From positions 1 through 55,066 of the forward strand of contig NZ_JADGDZ010000015.1 in the NCBI RefSeq assembly GCF_016744625.1: 55,066 nucleotides of DNA. The letters are read 5' to 3'. Below the pieces are notes generated by a model that was given only the letters and a program-made list of their open reading frames with translations, searched no databases and was not told the origin of the DNA. The position numbers and the translations under genes are program-made. This stretch comes from Winogradskyella sp. (lineage in GTDB: Bacteria > Bacteroidota > Bacteroidia > Flavobacteriales > Flavobacteriaceae). Positions 16,836 to 25,311 of the stretch are shown piece after piece; the first letter of the stretch is position 1, and each line of letters begins with the position of its first letter.

Positions 16836-16868
16836 GGTAGGAGAAACTAAAACTTAACTGTTTTATAA
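16836..16868 (+). promoter_or_regulatory. Putative ECF-sigma promoter, copy B (acidic lipoprotein gene)
   Basis: GGTAGGAG (16836-16843), a 13-base spacer (16844-16856), then ACTGTTTTATAA (16857-16868). The start codon of the lipoprotein gene is 24 bases downstream. The 13-base spacer is the same as in copy A, and the second box differs at three positions. Confidence 0.65.
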
Positions 16869-16892
16869 TAAATGGATTAAATAAGCACTGTT

Positions 16893-19796
16893 ATGAAAGT
16901 TAAAATTAATTACCTACTCGTTTTTTTTCTTTTTGCCCTTTTAAGTTTTACATCTTGTCAAGATGAGGCTGTAGAAGTCGAAAACCCAAACGAACAAGAA
17001 ACTATTGTCCCAAATTCTAATTTAGCTAATTTAATGAGATTTACAACTGCCAATTTTGGGGCAGCTGATGATATATTAGATGGATCTAGCTGTTTTTCTG
17101 TAGAATTACCAGTAACTATTGTTGTTAGTGATATCACGATAGTTATTGAAACGGAAGCTGATTTAGAACAATTAGAAGATTTGTTTAATGACCTAAATGA
17201 TGATGAAGACTTTTTAGACTTTGTCTTTCCTATTACTATAATATTTAGTGATTACACCGAACTAATTATTGAAAATGAAGATCAGCTCGAAAGTTTCATT
17301 AATGAATGTGAAGAAGAAGATGTTATTGAATGTGTGGATTTTGTCTATCCAATTTCCTTTTCAGTATTTAATTCAGAATTCAGCTTAATTGATACTGTAA
17401 CTATCGCTGATGATGAAGCACTTTATGAATTCTTGGAAAATTTAGAGGATGATGAAAATGCTATTATAGTAAGTTTAAATTACCCAGTAACTTTAGAATA
17501 TGCTGATGGTGAAACCGTCGAAGTAAACTCTAATGAAGAATTGGTAGAAGCAATTGAAGCAGCTGAAGAGAATTGCGACGATGATGAGGAAGATGATTGT
17601 GATGAAGAAGAAATTGCTCTAAACCTTGTAGAATGTCCATGGGAAGTCTTTTTATATACTAATGATGATTTAGAAAATTTAGATGGACCATATATATTTA
17701 ACTTTAATGAAGATGGAAGTTTAGTTATAGATGGCATAACTGATGAACCACATAATACAAATTGGGAGCTCACAGAAACAGATAATGGATTAGAACTTAA
17801 TATTCAATCATTTTATTATTACGAACAAGAGTTTGGTACTTGGTTGGTCGTAGAATGTGATGATGACGAATTAAAATTTGAACATCTAACTGTTGATGGA
17901 ACTGGTCTCTTTTTTGATCAAGACTGTGAAGATGATTTAGATTGTTCTATCACAGATATAAGCGATATTTTACAAGAATGCCCTTGGGATTTTACAGATG
18001 GAACAGATGCTTATAATAACTACCAAATGATGTTTAATGATAATGGTGAATTGCTTATTCCAGAAGGAGTTGCAACATCAGCTATTGGTGGTAATTGGGA
18101 CTTATCCATAAGTAATGATGGATTACCAGAAATTGTAATAAGTAATCTAACCGCTTTTCAAGACGACTTAGAAGGTTCATGGATAATTATAGAATGTGAT
18201 GAAGATGGAGAGCTAACAATTGTAAGAGGTAATACTATAATTGAATTAGAACAAGATTGTGAAGGCGATTTAGGATGTTCTGTAGCACAAATTAATGCAA
18301 ATATTGTAGAGTGTGCATGGCAATTACAAACCAATCTTATTGATACTCTCGTTGTAGTGTATGTGTATTTTACACCCAATGGACAAGTTTTACTGAGTAA
18401 TAATAATGGTACAGAAACTCAGGTTGGTACATGGGAAATGGTTACTATAGCCTCAGATATATTTATAGAATTTACATTCCAGTCTGGTTTTGAAATTTTA
18501 AATGGACAATGGCAAATTGTAGAGTGTGAGGAAGGTGAATTGTATCTGGTTAGCGGAAATAATTACATCTCATTAGATCAAAATTGTGATATAGATAACG
18601 ATCAAGAATTATTCAACTGCTTCGATGATTTCGAAATTGTAGAATGTAATCAACCTAATAATGTGCCAGTTTATAATTTAAATGCTGGTTCTATTGGATT
18701 AGTTGACTGTACACAAAACTTTATTGCATCATTTCATACCACTGAAGCAGATGCGGTGAACGATGTAAACCCTATAGAAAATACTGAAGCATATGGGACA
18801 TTAGTGGCTCAAGTTTATTTAAGAATTGAAACTGATAGTGGAAATTTCGAAATATTTACTATTTATCTTAACACTGAAGATTGTAATTATTTTGAATGTT
18901 TTATTGATGCCGAAATCACTGCTTGTAGTGAAAACAATGATGACATTGCAACATTTGATTTAACTGAAGTAAACCAAGAATGTGGTCCAGATATTGCTAT
19001 TTATGGAATTTATTATTTTGAATCTCTTAATGATGCACAAAACAATGTGAACCCAATTTCTAATCCACAAGCTTATACAAATACAGCAAATCCAATTACA
19101 GTGTATGGTGCGGTACTAAATGTTAGTAGTAATGTAGTGGAGCACATATTTACAATAACCTTAAATGTCGAGAATTGTAACCTTTTTGAATGTTTCCAAA
19201 GTTTTGATGCTGTAATAGAAATTTGTGACAATGGTACTGATGGGCCAAATATATTTAATCTTACGATTGCTTTTGCAAATTGTACACCTAGTGCAGATAT
19301 AGTGACTTATCACGAAACACAAGTAGATGCAGAAACTGGTGCAAATGTGATTGCAAATCCTGCAGAATATAACACAGCTGATGTTTCATCAACCATATAT
19401 ACAAGAGTTGAGGTCGATAATGAATTCGAAGTGTTTCCAATTCAGTTAATCGTTGCAGATTGTAATGAAACTTGCTCTGAAGAAGATGTTGACTCATTTT
19501 TAACTGAATGCATTTGGAGCGCCGTAAGCTATAATGGAAGTGATAATTTAATGGAATACAATTTTGATTTTGAATCCAATAGTCAAATTGTAGTCATCTA
19601 TACAGATGAGATAACGATTGATGCAAGTTGGTCCACTGCAGAATCTAGTGATGGTGTGATTATAGAGTTTTCAAACGTTGCTGGTCCAAATATACAAGCG
19701 ATAACAGGAGAATGGTTAGTCGTAGAATGTGAAGAAAATAGATTAGAACTCCATAGAGAAAATGATATTTTAGTTTTAGAACGAAACTGTGATTAG
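16893..19796 (+). CDS. Large acidic modular surface lipoprotein
   Basis: This 967-residue protein has no function I recognise. A lipoprotein signal ends at Cys22 (SFTSC), and the acidic residues right after it (QDEAVEVE) resemble a Bacteroidota surface-export signal. Three module types follow. (1) About four 40-residue units (65-230) each carry a Y/F-P-(I/V)-(S/T) motif, such as DFVFPITIIFSD, DFVYPISFSVF and LNYPVTLEYADG. (2) Four about 112-residue units carry ECPW-type starts (about 243, 358, 470 and 869) and end in a GxWxxVECxxxxL...DxxC pattern. (3) Three about 95-residue units (576-860) contain Y/F-L, T-Y-H/F and DA...NP...Y...R and end in DCN. The whole chain is very rich in Asp and Glu, with regular Cys pairs. 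It is divergent from the ECF sigma gene and preceded by promoter copy B. A ligand-presenting or adhesive surface role is inference. Confidence 0.8.
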   Translation: MKVKINYLLVFFLFALLSFTSCQDEAVEVENPNEQETIVPNSNLANLMRFTTANFGAADDILDGSSCFSVELPVTIVVSDITIVIETEADLEQLEDLFNDLNDDEDFLDFVFPITIIFSDYTELIIENEDQLESFINECEEEDVIECVDFVYPISFSVFNSEFSLIDTVTIADDEALYEFLENLEDDENAIIVSLNYPVTLEYADGETVEVNSNEELVEAIEAAEENCDDDEEDDCDEEEIALNLVECPWEVFLYTNDDLENLDGPYIFNFNEDGSLVIDGITDEPHNTNWELTETDNGLELNIQSFYYYEQEFGTWLVVECDDDELKFEHLTVDGTGLFFDQDCEDDLDCSITDISDILQECPWDFTDGTDAYNNYQMMFNDNGELLIPEGVATSAIGGNWDLSISNDGLPEIVISNLTAFQDDLEGSWIIIECDEDGELTIVRGNTIIELEQDCEGDLGCSVAQINANIVECAWQLQTNLIDTLVVVYVYFTPNGQVLLSNNNGTETQVGTWEMVTIASDIFIEFTFQSGFEILNGQWQIVECEEGELYLVSGNNYISLDQNCDIDNDQELFNCFDDFEIVECNQPNNVPVYNLNAGSIGLVDCTQNFIASFHTTEADAVNDVNPIENTEAYGTLVAQVYLRIETDSGNFEIFTIYLNTEDCNYFECFIDAEITACSENNDDIATFDLTEVNQECGPDIAIYGIYYFESLNDAQNNVNPISNPQAYTNTANPITVYGAVLNVSSNVVEHIFTITLNVENCNLFECFQSFDAVIEICDNGTDGPNIFNLTIAFANCTPSADIVTYHETQVDAETGANVIANPAEYNTADVSSTIYTRVEVDNEFEVFPIQLIVADCNETCSEEDVDSFLTECIWSAVSYNGSDNLMEYNFDFESNSQIVVIYTDEITIDASWSTAESSDGVIIEFSNVAGPNIQAITGEWLVVECEENRLELHRENDILVLERNCD

Positions 19797-19845
19797 TAGT
19801 AAGAACCGCTAAAAGGTAGTGATTTTAGTAAGTTTAAGTTGATGA

Positions 19846-19876
19846 AGAGAGTCGCCCACCGTAATGCGACTCTTTT
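19846..19876 (+). terminator. Rho-independent terminator of the acidic lipoprotein gene
   Basis: AGAGTCGC (19848-19855) and GCGACTCT (19866-19873) form a GC-containing stem with a 10-base loop. The stem continues outward with one mismatch and is followed by TTT. Confidence 0.75.
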
Positions 19877-19948
19877 CTATTTGTAGTATTCTCATAGATT
19901 AAGGTATATATTTATAAATATCCAATTCATAAATCGCTCATAAATCCC

Positions 19949-19956
19949 TAAATTTG
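19949..19956 (+). promoter_or_regulatory. -7 box for ffh
   Basis: TAAATTTG fits TAnnTTTG and lies 58 bases before the ffh start codon. Confidence 0.45.
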
Positions 19957-20014
19957 CAACTTATTAAATTTATATGGACTGCATACTGCAGACTGTAAAC
20001 TGAATACTATAAAT

Positions 20015-21346
20015 ATGTTTAATAATTTAAGTGATAAGTTAGATAAAGCGTTACACGTATTAAAAGGTCATGGTAGCATTACAGAAGTTAATGTAGCTGA
20101 GACACTTAAGGAGGTAAGACGTGCGCTTTTAGATGCCGATGTTAACTTTAAAATTGCTAAGGAATTTACTAATAGAGTTAAGGAAAAAGCTTTAGGTCAG
20201 GATGTATTAACAACATTACAGCCAGGTCAGTTAATGGTTAAAATCGTTAAAGACGAATTAACCGAACTTATGGGAGGTGATGCAGAAGGCCTTAATCTTT
20301 CTGGTACACCAAGTATTATTTTAATGTCTGGTTTACAAGGTTCTGGTAAAACCACATTTTCTGGTAAGCTTGCCAATTATTTAAAAAATAAGAAAACTAA
20401 AAAACCTTTATTAGTAGCTTGTGATGTGTATCGTCCAGCTGCAATAGATCAATTACATGTTGTTGGTGATCAGATAGGTGTTGAGGTTTTTAGTGATAGA
20501 GGTAATAATGATCCAGTAGCTATTTCTCAAGCTGGTATTGCACATGCAAAAGCTAATGGACATAATGTGGTGATTATTGATACAGCTGGTCGTTTAGCTG
20601 TTGATGAAGCCATGATGACCGAAATATCAAACATTCATAAATCAATTCAACCACAAGAAACATTGTTTGTTGTTGATTCTATGACTGGTCAAGATGCTGT
20701 GAATACAGCAAAAGCCTTCAATGATATATTAAACTTTGATGGTGTTATCCTTACTAAATTAGATGGTGATACTCGAGGTGGAGCTGCAATTTCTATTAAG
20801 TCTGTAGTTAACAAACCAATTAAGTTCATTGGTACAGGTGAGAAGATGGAAGCAATCGATGTATTCTATCCATCTCGTATGGCAGATCGTATTTTAGGAA
20901 TGGGAGATGTTGTTTCTCTTGTTGAGCGTGCTCAAGAGCAGTTTGATGAAGAAGAAGCAAGAAAACTTCAAAAGAAGATTGCCAAAAATCAATTTGGATT
21001 TGATGATTTCTTAAAACAGATTCAACAAATCAAAAAGATGGGTAACATGAAGGATTTAATCGGAATGATACCTGGTGCAGGAAAAATGATGAAAGATGTA
21101 GATATAGATGATGATGCCTTTAAAGGTATTGAAGCTATTATCCATTCTATGACTCCTGGAGAACGTTCTAATCCTTCAATAATAAATGCAAATCGTAAAA
21201 AACGAATTGGTAAAGGTTCTGGTACTTCAGTACAAGAAGTCAATCAATTATTAAAGCAGTTTACTCAGATGAGTAAAATGATGAAGATGATGCAAGGTGG
21301 AGGCGGAAAGCGAATGATGCAGGCCATGAAAAATATGCCGAAATAA
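20015..21346 (+). CDS. ffh: Signal recognition particle GTPase Ffh
   Basis: This 443-residue SRP54 protein brings ribosomes that make membrane or exported proteins to the SecYEG translocon. It has an N domain (1-85), a G domain with the P-loop GLQGSGKTTFSGKLA (about 105-119), DTAGRLAVDE, TKLDGDTRGG and the methionine-rich M domain (about 310-443, with SMTPGERSNP, a KKRIGKGSG RNA-binding helix and a tail rich in Met: MSKMMKMMQ...RMMQAMKNM). Length and motifs are complete. It is followed by folD after a repeat-containing gap of 108 bases. SRP RNA was not seen in the window. Confidence 0.98.
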   Translation: MFNNLSDKLDKALHVLKGHGSITEVNVAETLKEVRRALLDADVNFKIAKEFTNRVKEKALGQDVLTTLQPGQLMVKIVKDELTELMGGDAEGLNLSGTPSIILMSGLQGSGKTTFSGKLANYLKNKKTKKPLLVACDVYRPAAIDQLHVVGDQIGVEVFSDRGNNDPVAISQAGIAHAKANGHNVVIIDTAGRLAVDEAMMTEISNIHKSIQPQETLFVVDSMTGQDAVNTAKAFNDILNFDGVILTKLDGDTRGGAAISIKSVVNKPIKFIGTGEKMEAIDVFYPSRMADRILGMGDVVSLVERAQEQFDEEEARKLQKKIAKNQFGFDDFLKQIQQIKKMGNMKDLIGMIPGAGKMMKDVDIDDDAFKGIEAIIHSMTPGERSNPSIINANRKKRIGKGSGTSVQEVNQLLKQFTQMSKMMKMMQGGGGKRMMQAMKNMPK

Positions 21347-21370
21347 TTAATAAATTAAATGTTAAGTCAC

Positions 21371-21436
21371 CTCGAGCGTAGTCGAGAGGTCTTAATAATA
21401 TTAGAATATAAAAGTAGGTCTCGACTGCGCTCGACC
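21371..21436. repeat. Facing pair of palindromic repeat arms upstream of folD
   Basis: CTCGAGCGTAGTCGAGAGGT (21371-21390) faces GGTCTCGACTGCGCTCGACC (about 21417-21436). The arms are reverse complements apart from a T/C change in the core (GCGTAG against GCGCAG) and a small difference at the outer end. The pair lies between ffh and folD. It is the same repeat family as at 3463-3525. Confidence 0.8.
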
Positions 21437-21454
21437 AGACACACAACCAACAAT

Positions 21455-22339
21455 ATGACAATACTAGATGGTAGAAAAGTAAGCAATGACATTAAAAATG
21501 AAATTGCTGAAGAGGTAAAACAAATGAAGGCTAATGGCGAAAAAGTACCGCATTTAGCTGCCGTAATTGTTGGTACTGATGGAGCAAGTTTAACTTATGT
21601 TGGTAGTAAAGTAAGAGCATGTGAGCGTATTGGTTTTGAATCTACGATGGTTCGTTTATCTAATACCACAAGTGAGATTGAATTGTTAGATAAGATTGAA
21701 GAGTTGAATAATAATGAAGATATTGACGGATTTATTATTCAGTTACCACTTCCACGTCAAATTAATACACAAAGAGTATTAATGGCTGTAAATCCAGATA
21801 AAGATGTAGATGGGTTTCATCCTATGAATTTTGGTAAAATGGCATTAGATATGTCAACTTTTATTCCTGCTACACCATTCGGAATATTAGAGCTTTTAGA
21901 TCGTTATGGAGTTGAAACTGATGGAAAGCATACTGTTATTATCGGACGCTCACATATTGTCGGTCGTCCAATGAGTATTTTAATGGGTCGTAAAGGATTT
22001 CCAGGAAACTCAACAGTTACCTTAACACATAGTCATACTAAAAATATTACTCAGATTACATCGCAAGCAGATATTATAATTTCTGCATTAGGGATTCCTC
22101 GATTTTTAAAAGCAGAGATGGTAAAAGATGATGTTGTAATTATTGACGTAGGTATTACACGAGTACCAGACGATTCTGAAAAAGGATATTATATCACTGG
22201 TGATGTTGACTTTGAAAACGTTAGTAAAAAAGCAAGTTATATTACTCCAGTTCCTGGAGGTGTAGGTCCAATGACTATTGCTATGTTGTTAAAGAACACC
22301 TTATTGGCTAGAGAGCAACACAGAAAACATAATAGATAG
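21455..22339 (+). CDS. folD: Bifunctional methylenetetrahydrofolate dehydrogenase/cyclohydrolase
   Basis: This 294-residue enzyme interconverts methylene-, methenyl- and formyl-tetrahydrofolate with NADP. The start MTILDGRKVSNDIKNE at 21455 is the usual FolD beginning. An ATG at 21359 would add 32 residues that are translated repeat DNA. Visible motifs are YVGSKVRACERIG (catalytic Lys region, about 49-61), GFIIQLPLPRQI, DKDVDGFHPMNFG, the nucleotide-binding GRSHIVGRPMSILM (about 169-182) and the C-terminal PVPGGVGPMTIAMLL. It is cytoplasmic. A TMEM164-like gene follows after 14 bases and may be cotranscribed. Confidence 0.97.
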   Translation: MTILDGRKVSNDIKNEIAEEVKQMKANGEKVPHLAAVIVGTDGASLTYVGSKVRACERIGFESTMVRLSNTTSEIELLDKIEELNNNEDIDGFIIQLPLPRQINTQRVLMAVNPDKDVDGFHPMNFGKMALDMSTFIPATPFGILELLDRYGVETDGKHTVIIGRSHIVGRPMSILMGRKGFPGNSTVTLTHSHTKNITQITSQADIIISALGIPRFLKAEMVKDDVVIIDVGITRVPDDSEKGYYITGDVDFENVSKKASYITPVPGGVGPMTIAMLLKNTLLAREQHRKHNR

Positions 22340-22353
22340 TTAAATTAAGAGAT

Positions 22354-23070
22354 ATGAAGCTACTTATTATCACTCAAGATGCTGTTGTGATAGGTAGTTT
22401 TCAACATTTATTTCCGATTGCTTTTGCTATTGGGTTTACAATTCTCTTAGTCCGATATTCTAATAGAAACTTTAACGAATTTAATAAGCGGAAAGCTATT
22501 CATTATTTAGGATGGTTTGTGTCTATTACTGTTATTGTTTTTCATTTATATCGAATGTTCTTCGATAACTATAATTTTAAAACTGATTTACCGCTTTATC
22601 TCTGCAGTCTTTTGGCTTTAATAATTCCTGTGTTTACCTATTGTCGTAAATATTGGATGTTTGAGATTTTAATCTTTTGGATTATAGGAGGAACACTCCA
22701 AGCCGTTATTACTCCGGATATTACGGACGGTTTTCCAAGTTTCGATTATTTTAGATATTGGATAGCGCATTTAGGAATACTTGTCATCATTTTTTATTTC
22801 ATTTTTGTGTTTAAGATGAAACCAAATTGGAAGAGTGTCTTTAAATCCTTTTTAGCACTTCAGGTTTATGTGGTGCTTATGATGGTACTAAACTATTTTT
22901 TAGATGCCAATTATTTCTACTTAAATGAAAAACCAAAATCAGCTTCACTTTTAGATTATTTTGGAGAATGGCCTTATTACATTTTAGTTGTCCAGTTAAT
23001 TATTATTCCGCTATTTCTAATAATTTACTTGCCATTTTATCTTTTAGAAAGAAGATCACTTAGCAAATAA
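22354..23070 (+). CDS. YwaF/TMEM164-like integral membrane protein
   Basis: This 238-residue protein has about seven hydrophobic helices. It resembles the TIGR02206/YwaF family, related to eukaryotic TMEM164, through the motifs LPLYLCSL (about 80-87), a cysteine/aromatic stretch, then [23 protein letters not shown] (about 125-147) with a conserved His, and [15 protein letters not shown] (about 180-194). TMEM164 is described as an acyltransferase for ether lipids; the bacterial role is unknown to me. It starts 14 bases after folD. Its last 15 bases overlap the end of the convergent VOC gene. Confidence 0.75.
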   Translation: MKLLIITQDAVVIGSFQHLFPIAFAIGFTILLVRYSNRNFNEFNKRKAIHYLGWFVSITVIVFHLYRMFFDNYNFKTDLPLYLCSLLALIIPVFTYCRKYWMFEILIFWIIGGTLQAVITPDITDGFPSFDYFRYWIAHLGILVIIFYFIFVFKMKPNWKSVFKSFLALQVYVVLMMVLNYFLDANYFYLNEKPKSASLLDYFGEWPYYILVVQLIIIPLFLIIYLPFYLLERRSLSK

Positions 23071-23478
23071 TTGCTTCATATCTTTAAAAGCTTTAAACTC
23101 TAAAGCATTACCAGAAGGATCTTTAAAAAACATGGTGGCTTGTTCTCCAACTTGCCCTTCAAATCTTATGTATGGTTTAATAATGAATTTGATGCCTTTA
23201 GATTTCAATAACTCAGCAAAATCTTGAAATGTTTTCCAAGGTAAAACGACACCAAAATGAGGAACAGGTACATCTTTACCATCTACTGGGTTAGTGTGTA
23301 TGTCTTCTTCCGTTTTCGGTTTATAATGAATTACCAACTGATGGCCAAAGAAATTATAATCTACCCAATGGTTACTACTTCTACCTTCTTCAAGATTTAA
23401 AGTGTTGGAATAAAAATTTCTACACTCGTCTATATTATGAACTGGAATTGCTAAATGAAATGGAGAAAGTTGAGACAT
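23056..23478 (-). CDS. VOC family protein (glyoxalase/dioxygenase fold)
   Basis: This 140-residue single-domain protein has the beta-alpha-beta-beta-beta arrangement of the vicinal oxygen chelate family in two halves: [21 protein letters not shown] at the start, and [26 protein letters not shown] then [15 protein letters not shown]. Metal ligands fit His8, His in PHFGVV (about 73) and Glu in LEFK (about 127). Enzymatic activity is unknown; dioxygenase-like or lyase roles are possible. It overlaps the convergent membrane-protein gene by 15 bases and lies 14 bases after the SnoaL-like gene, with which it may form an operon. Confidence 0.85.
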   Translation of the reverse strand: MSQLSPFHLAIPVHNIDECRNFYSNTLNLEEGRSSNHWVDYNFFGHQLVIHYKPKTEEDIHTNPVDGKDVPVPHFGVVLPWKTFQDFAELLKSKGIKFIIKPYIRFEGQVGEQATMFFKDPSGNALEFKAFKDMKQLFAK

Positions 23479-23492
23479 AATTATAATTAAAA

Positions 23493-24443
23493 CTATTTAG
23501 CAACGTTATTCCAGATGTCTAGATAAATTTTCCAATCTCCATCTATTTTTTTCCATACAATAATATATTTGCCTTGCCATGATACTTCTTTTTTATCCTT
23601 AGTTAAGGTTTTGCCTTCGTAATAGCCATAGTCATATGCAGTATCATTTTCAATATGTATTTCTGAAGGAGTAACTTTATGATGAAGAATTTTTACATCT
23701 TCAGGAACAGTCCAATAGCTTTTTAAATCTGTCTTTCCAGACATAATTTGTCTGTTATTCGGAAATATTTTCCCGTCTTCTGTGTACATGTTAACCAAAG
23801 CTTCTGCATCACTACTCATATAAGCTTTTGAAAACGCTTTTATATTTTTATGGATGATATCTATATCTGAATTGTTTTTAGTTTCTCTTTTGCAATCAAT
23901 CTTCCAAGTTGGGTAAACTACTTTTTCAGTTTTGTCAGTCCATTCTCCAATCCATTTGTAGCCCAAATTACTAATATCATAAAAGGTTAATCTAAACCAA
24001 CCCTCTGTTCCGTTAGGTGCTTTATTGTCTCGATATAAAACAATATTCCCATCTTCTGTTTTGCCTCCCTCCCAAGTTGATAATTTAGTGGATGGAGAAT
24101 TAGAAGAATAATAGTGAACATACCATTTACTGCTGTCAGCAATGAATTGGCGGATACTACCAGAATGTTTTCCATCGGATTTTATGGTTTCATCCTGTAC
24201 AGCCATACCATTCATTATATATTTCCATTCCCAAGTCATATCAACAGGGTCTGCCCAAGTTTGATCTTTATTTCTGGAAACAGATTTACAATTACATTTA
24301 CCTATTAAGGCTTCATAATCTTTAATTTGTTCTGGAGCTTCAGGATTGGGTAATCCAAAAGGGTTAGTGTCAGAAATGGAGTAGTTGTTTTGAGAAAAAC
24401 CGAGAATAGAGAACAAAAATAGGAGAGGTAATATTGGTTTCAT
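23493..24443 (-). CDS. Secreted two-domain protein with C-terminal SnoaL/DUF4440 domain
   Basis: This 316-residue protein has a signal peptide (1-17, LGFSQ). An N-terminal domain of about 170 residues follows; it resembles DUF1579-like beta-barrels ([13 protein letters not shown], then [24 protein letters not shown] and [10 protein letters not shown]). A C-terminal SnoaL-like cone fold (about 195-316) carries [27 protein letters not shown] and ends in [10 protein letters not shown]. The second fold binds small hydrophobic ligands in several families, but no catalytic residue can be assigned here. It is probably periplasmic, upstream of the VOC gene. The exact function is unknown. Confidence 0.7.
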   Translation of the reverse strand: MKPILPLLFLFSILGFSQNNYSISDTNPFGLPNPEAPEQIKDYEALIGKCNCKSVSRNKDQTWADPVDMTWEWKYIMNGMAVQDETIKSDGKHSGSIRQFIADSSKWYVHYYSSNSPSTKLSTWEGGKTEDGNIVLYRDNKAPNGTEGWFRLTFYDISNLGYKWIGEWTDKTEKVVYPTWKIDCKRETKNNSDIDIIHKNIKAFSKAYMSSDAEALVNMYTEDGKIFPNNRQIMSGKTDLKSYWTVPEDVKILHHKVTPSEIHIENDTAYDYGYYEGKTLTKDKKEVSWQGKYIIVWKKIDGDWKIYLDIWNNVAK

Positions 24444-24506
24444 ATTGAGTTGATTTACCTAAAATTAAAGAGGATTAACCCAATATACCTGCTAATTAGG
24501 ATTTAA

Positions 24507-25274
24507 TTAACGTCTGTTTTTTCTTGGTGTACGTTGAGTTGCTTCAAACGTTTTTTTAGATTCGCTTATCAATTCACTTAAAGTTTTAAACTCTTCTTTA
24601 GATAATTCTCGATATTTTCCGAGAGACATATCAAGCTTTATGTTCATTATTCTAACACGTTTTAATGTCTGAACTTCATAATTTAGATACTCACACATAC
24701 GACGAATTTGTCGGTTTAAACCTTGTGTTAGAATAATACTAAAAGTGAATTTATCTATCTTTCTTACTTCGCATTTTTTGGTGCGTTTACCTAAGTCTTC
24801 AATATAAATACCACCAGACATACGCTCAATGAAAGTTTGAGAAATCGGTTGGTCTACGGTTACTATATATTCTTTTTCGTGATTATTGCTAGCTCTTAGA
24901 ATCTTATTAACGATATCTCCATCATCTGTCAATAAAATTAAGCCTTCACTTGGTTTATCTAAACGACCAATAGGGAAAATGCGTTTTGGATAATTAATGT
25001 AATCAATGATGTTATCCTTTTCTACTCGAGTATCTGTTGTGCAAACTATACCTACGGGTTTATTAAATGCTAAATACACAAAGTCGTCTTTTCTACCACC
25101 AATAATTTCACCATCTACTTTTACGACGTCTTCAGGTGAAACTTTGGTTCCCATTTCTGGTATGACATCATTAATAGTTACACGACCAGCATCGATTAAG
25201 CGATCGGCTTCGCGACGTGAGCAATGACCAGCTTCGCTAAGGTATTTGTTAAGGCGTTTTAAATCTTCTGACAT
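24507..25274 (-). CDS. rluF: 23S rRNA pseudouridine synthase, RluF type
   Basis: This 255-residue RNA-modifying enzyme has an S4 RNA-binding domain at 6-55 (RLNKYLSEAGHCSRREADRL). The RsuA/RluB-type catalytic domain follows, with the nucleophilic Asp106 in GRLDKPSEGL. LNRQIRRMCEYLNYEVQTLKRVRI is the family's C-terminal motif. RluF makes pseudouridine in the 23S rRNA near 2604. RluB/RluE paralogues share these motifs, so the exact site is inferred. A near-consensus -7 box (TACTTTTA, minus strand) ends only a few bases before the ATG, so the mRNA may be leaderless. Confidence 0.88.
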   Translation of the reverse strand: MSEDLKRLNKYLSEAGHCSRREADRLIDAGRVTINDVIPEMGTKVSPEDVVKVDGEIIGGRKDDFVYLAFNKPVGIVCTTDTRVEKDNIIDYINYPKRIFPIGRLDKPSEGLILLTDDGDIVNKILRASNNHEKEYIVTVDQPISQTFIERMSGGIYIEDLGKRTKKCEVRKIDKFTFSIILTQGLNRQIRRMCEYLNYEVQTLKRVRIMNIKLDMSLGKYRELSKEEFKTLSELISESKKTFEATQRTPRKNRR

Positions 25275-25311
25275 GGTGTAAAAGTACGATAAAGATTATT
25301 CTTAGATTCGA

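Noticed and set aside
17480-17773. Serine-rich open frame antisense to the acidic lipoprotein gene
   Set aside because: Serine runs are the complement of the GAT/GAA codons of the acidic stretch. There is no start context or homology.
3463-21436. Palindromic repeats as CRISPR repeats
   Set aside because: The copies are in single or facing pairs at scattered places, without regular spacers, and no cas gene is present.
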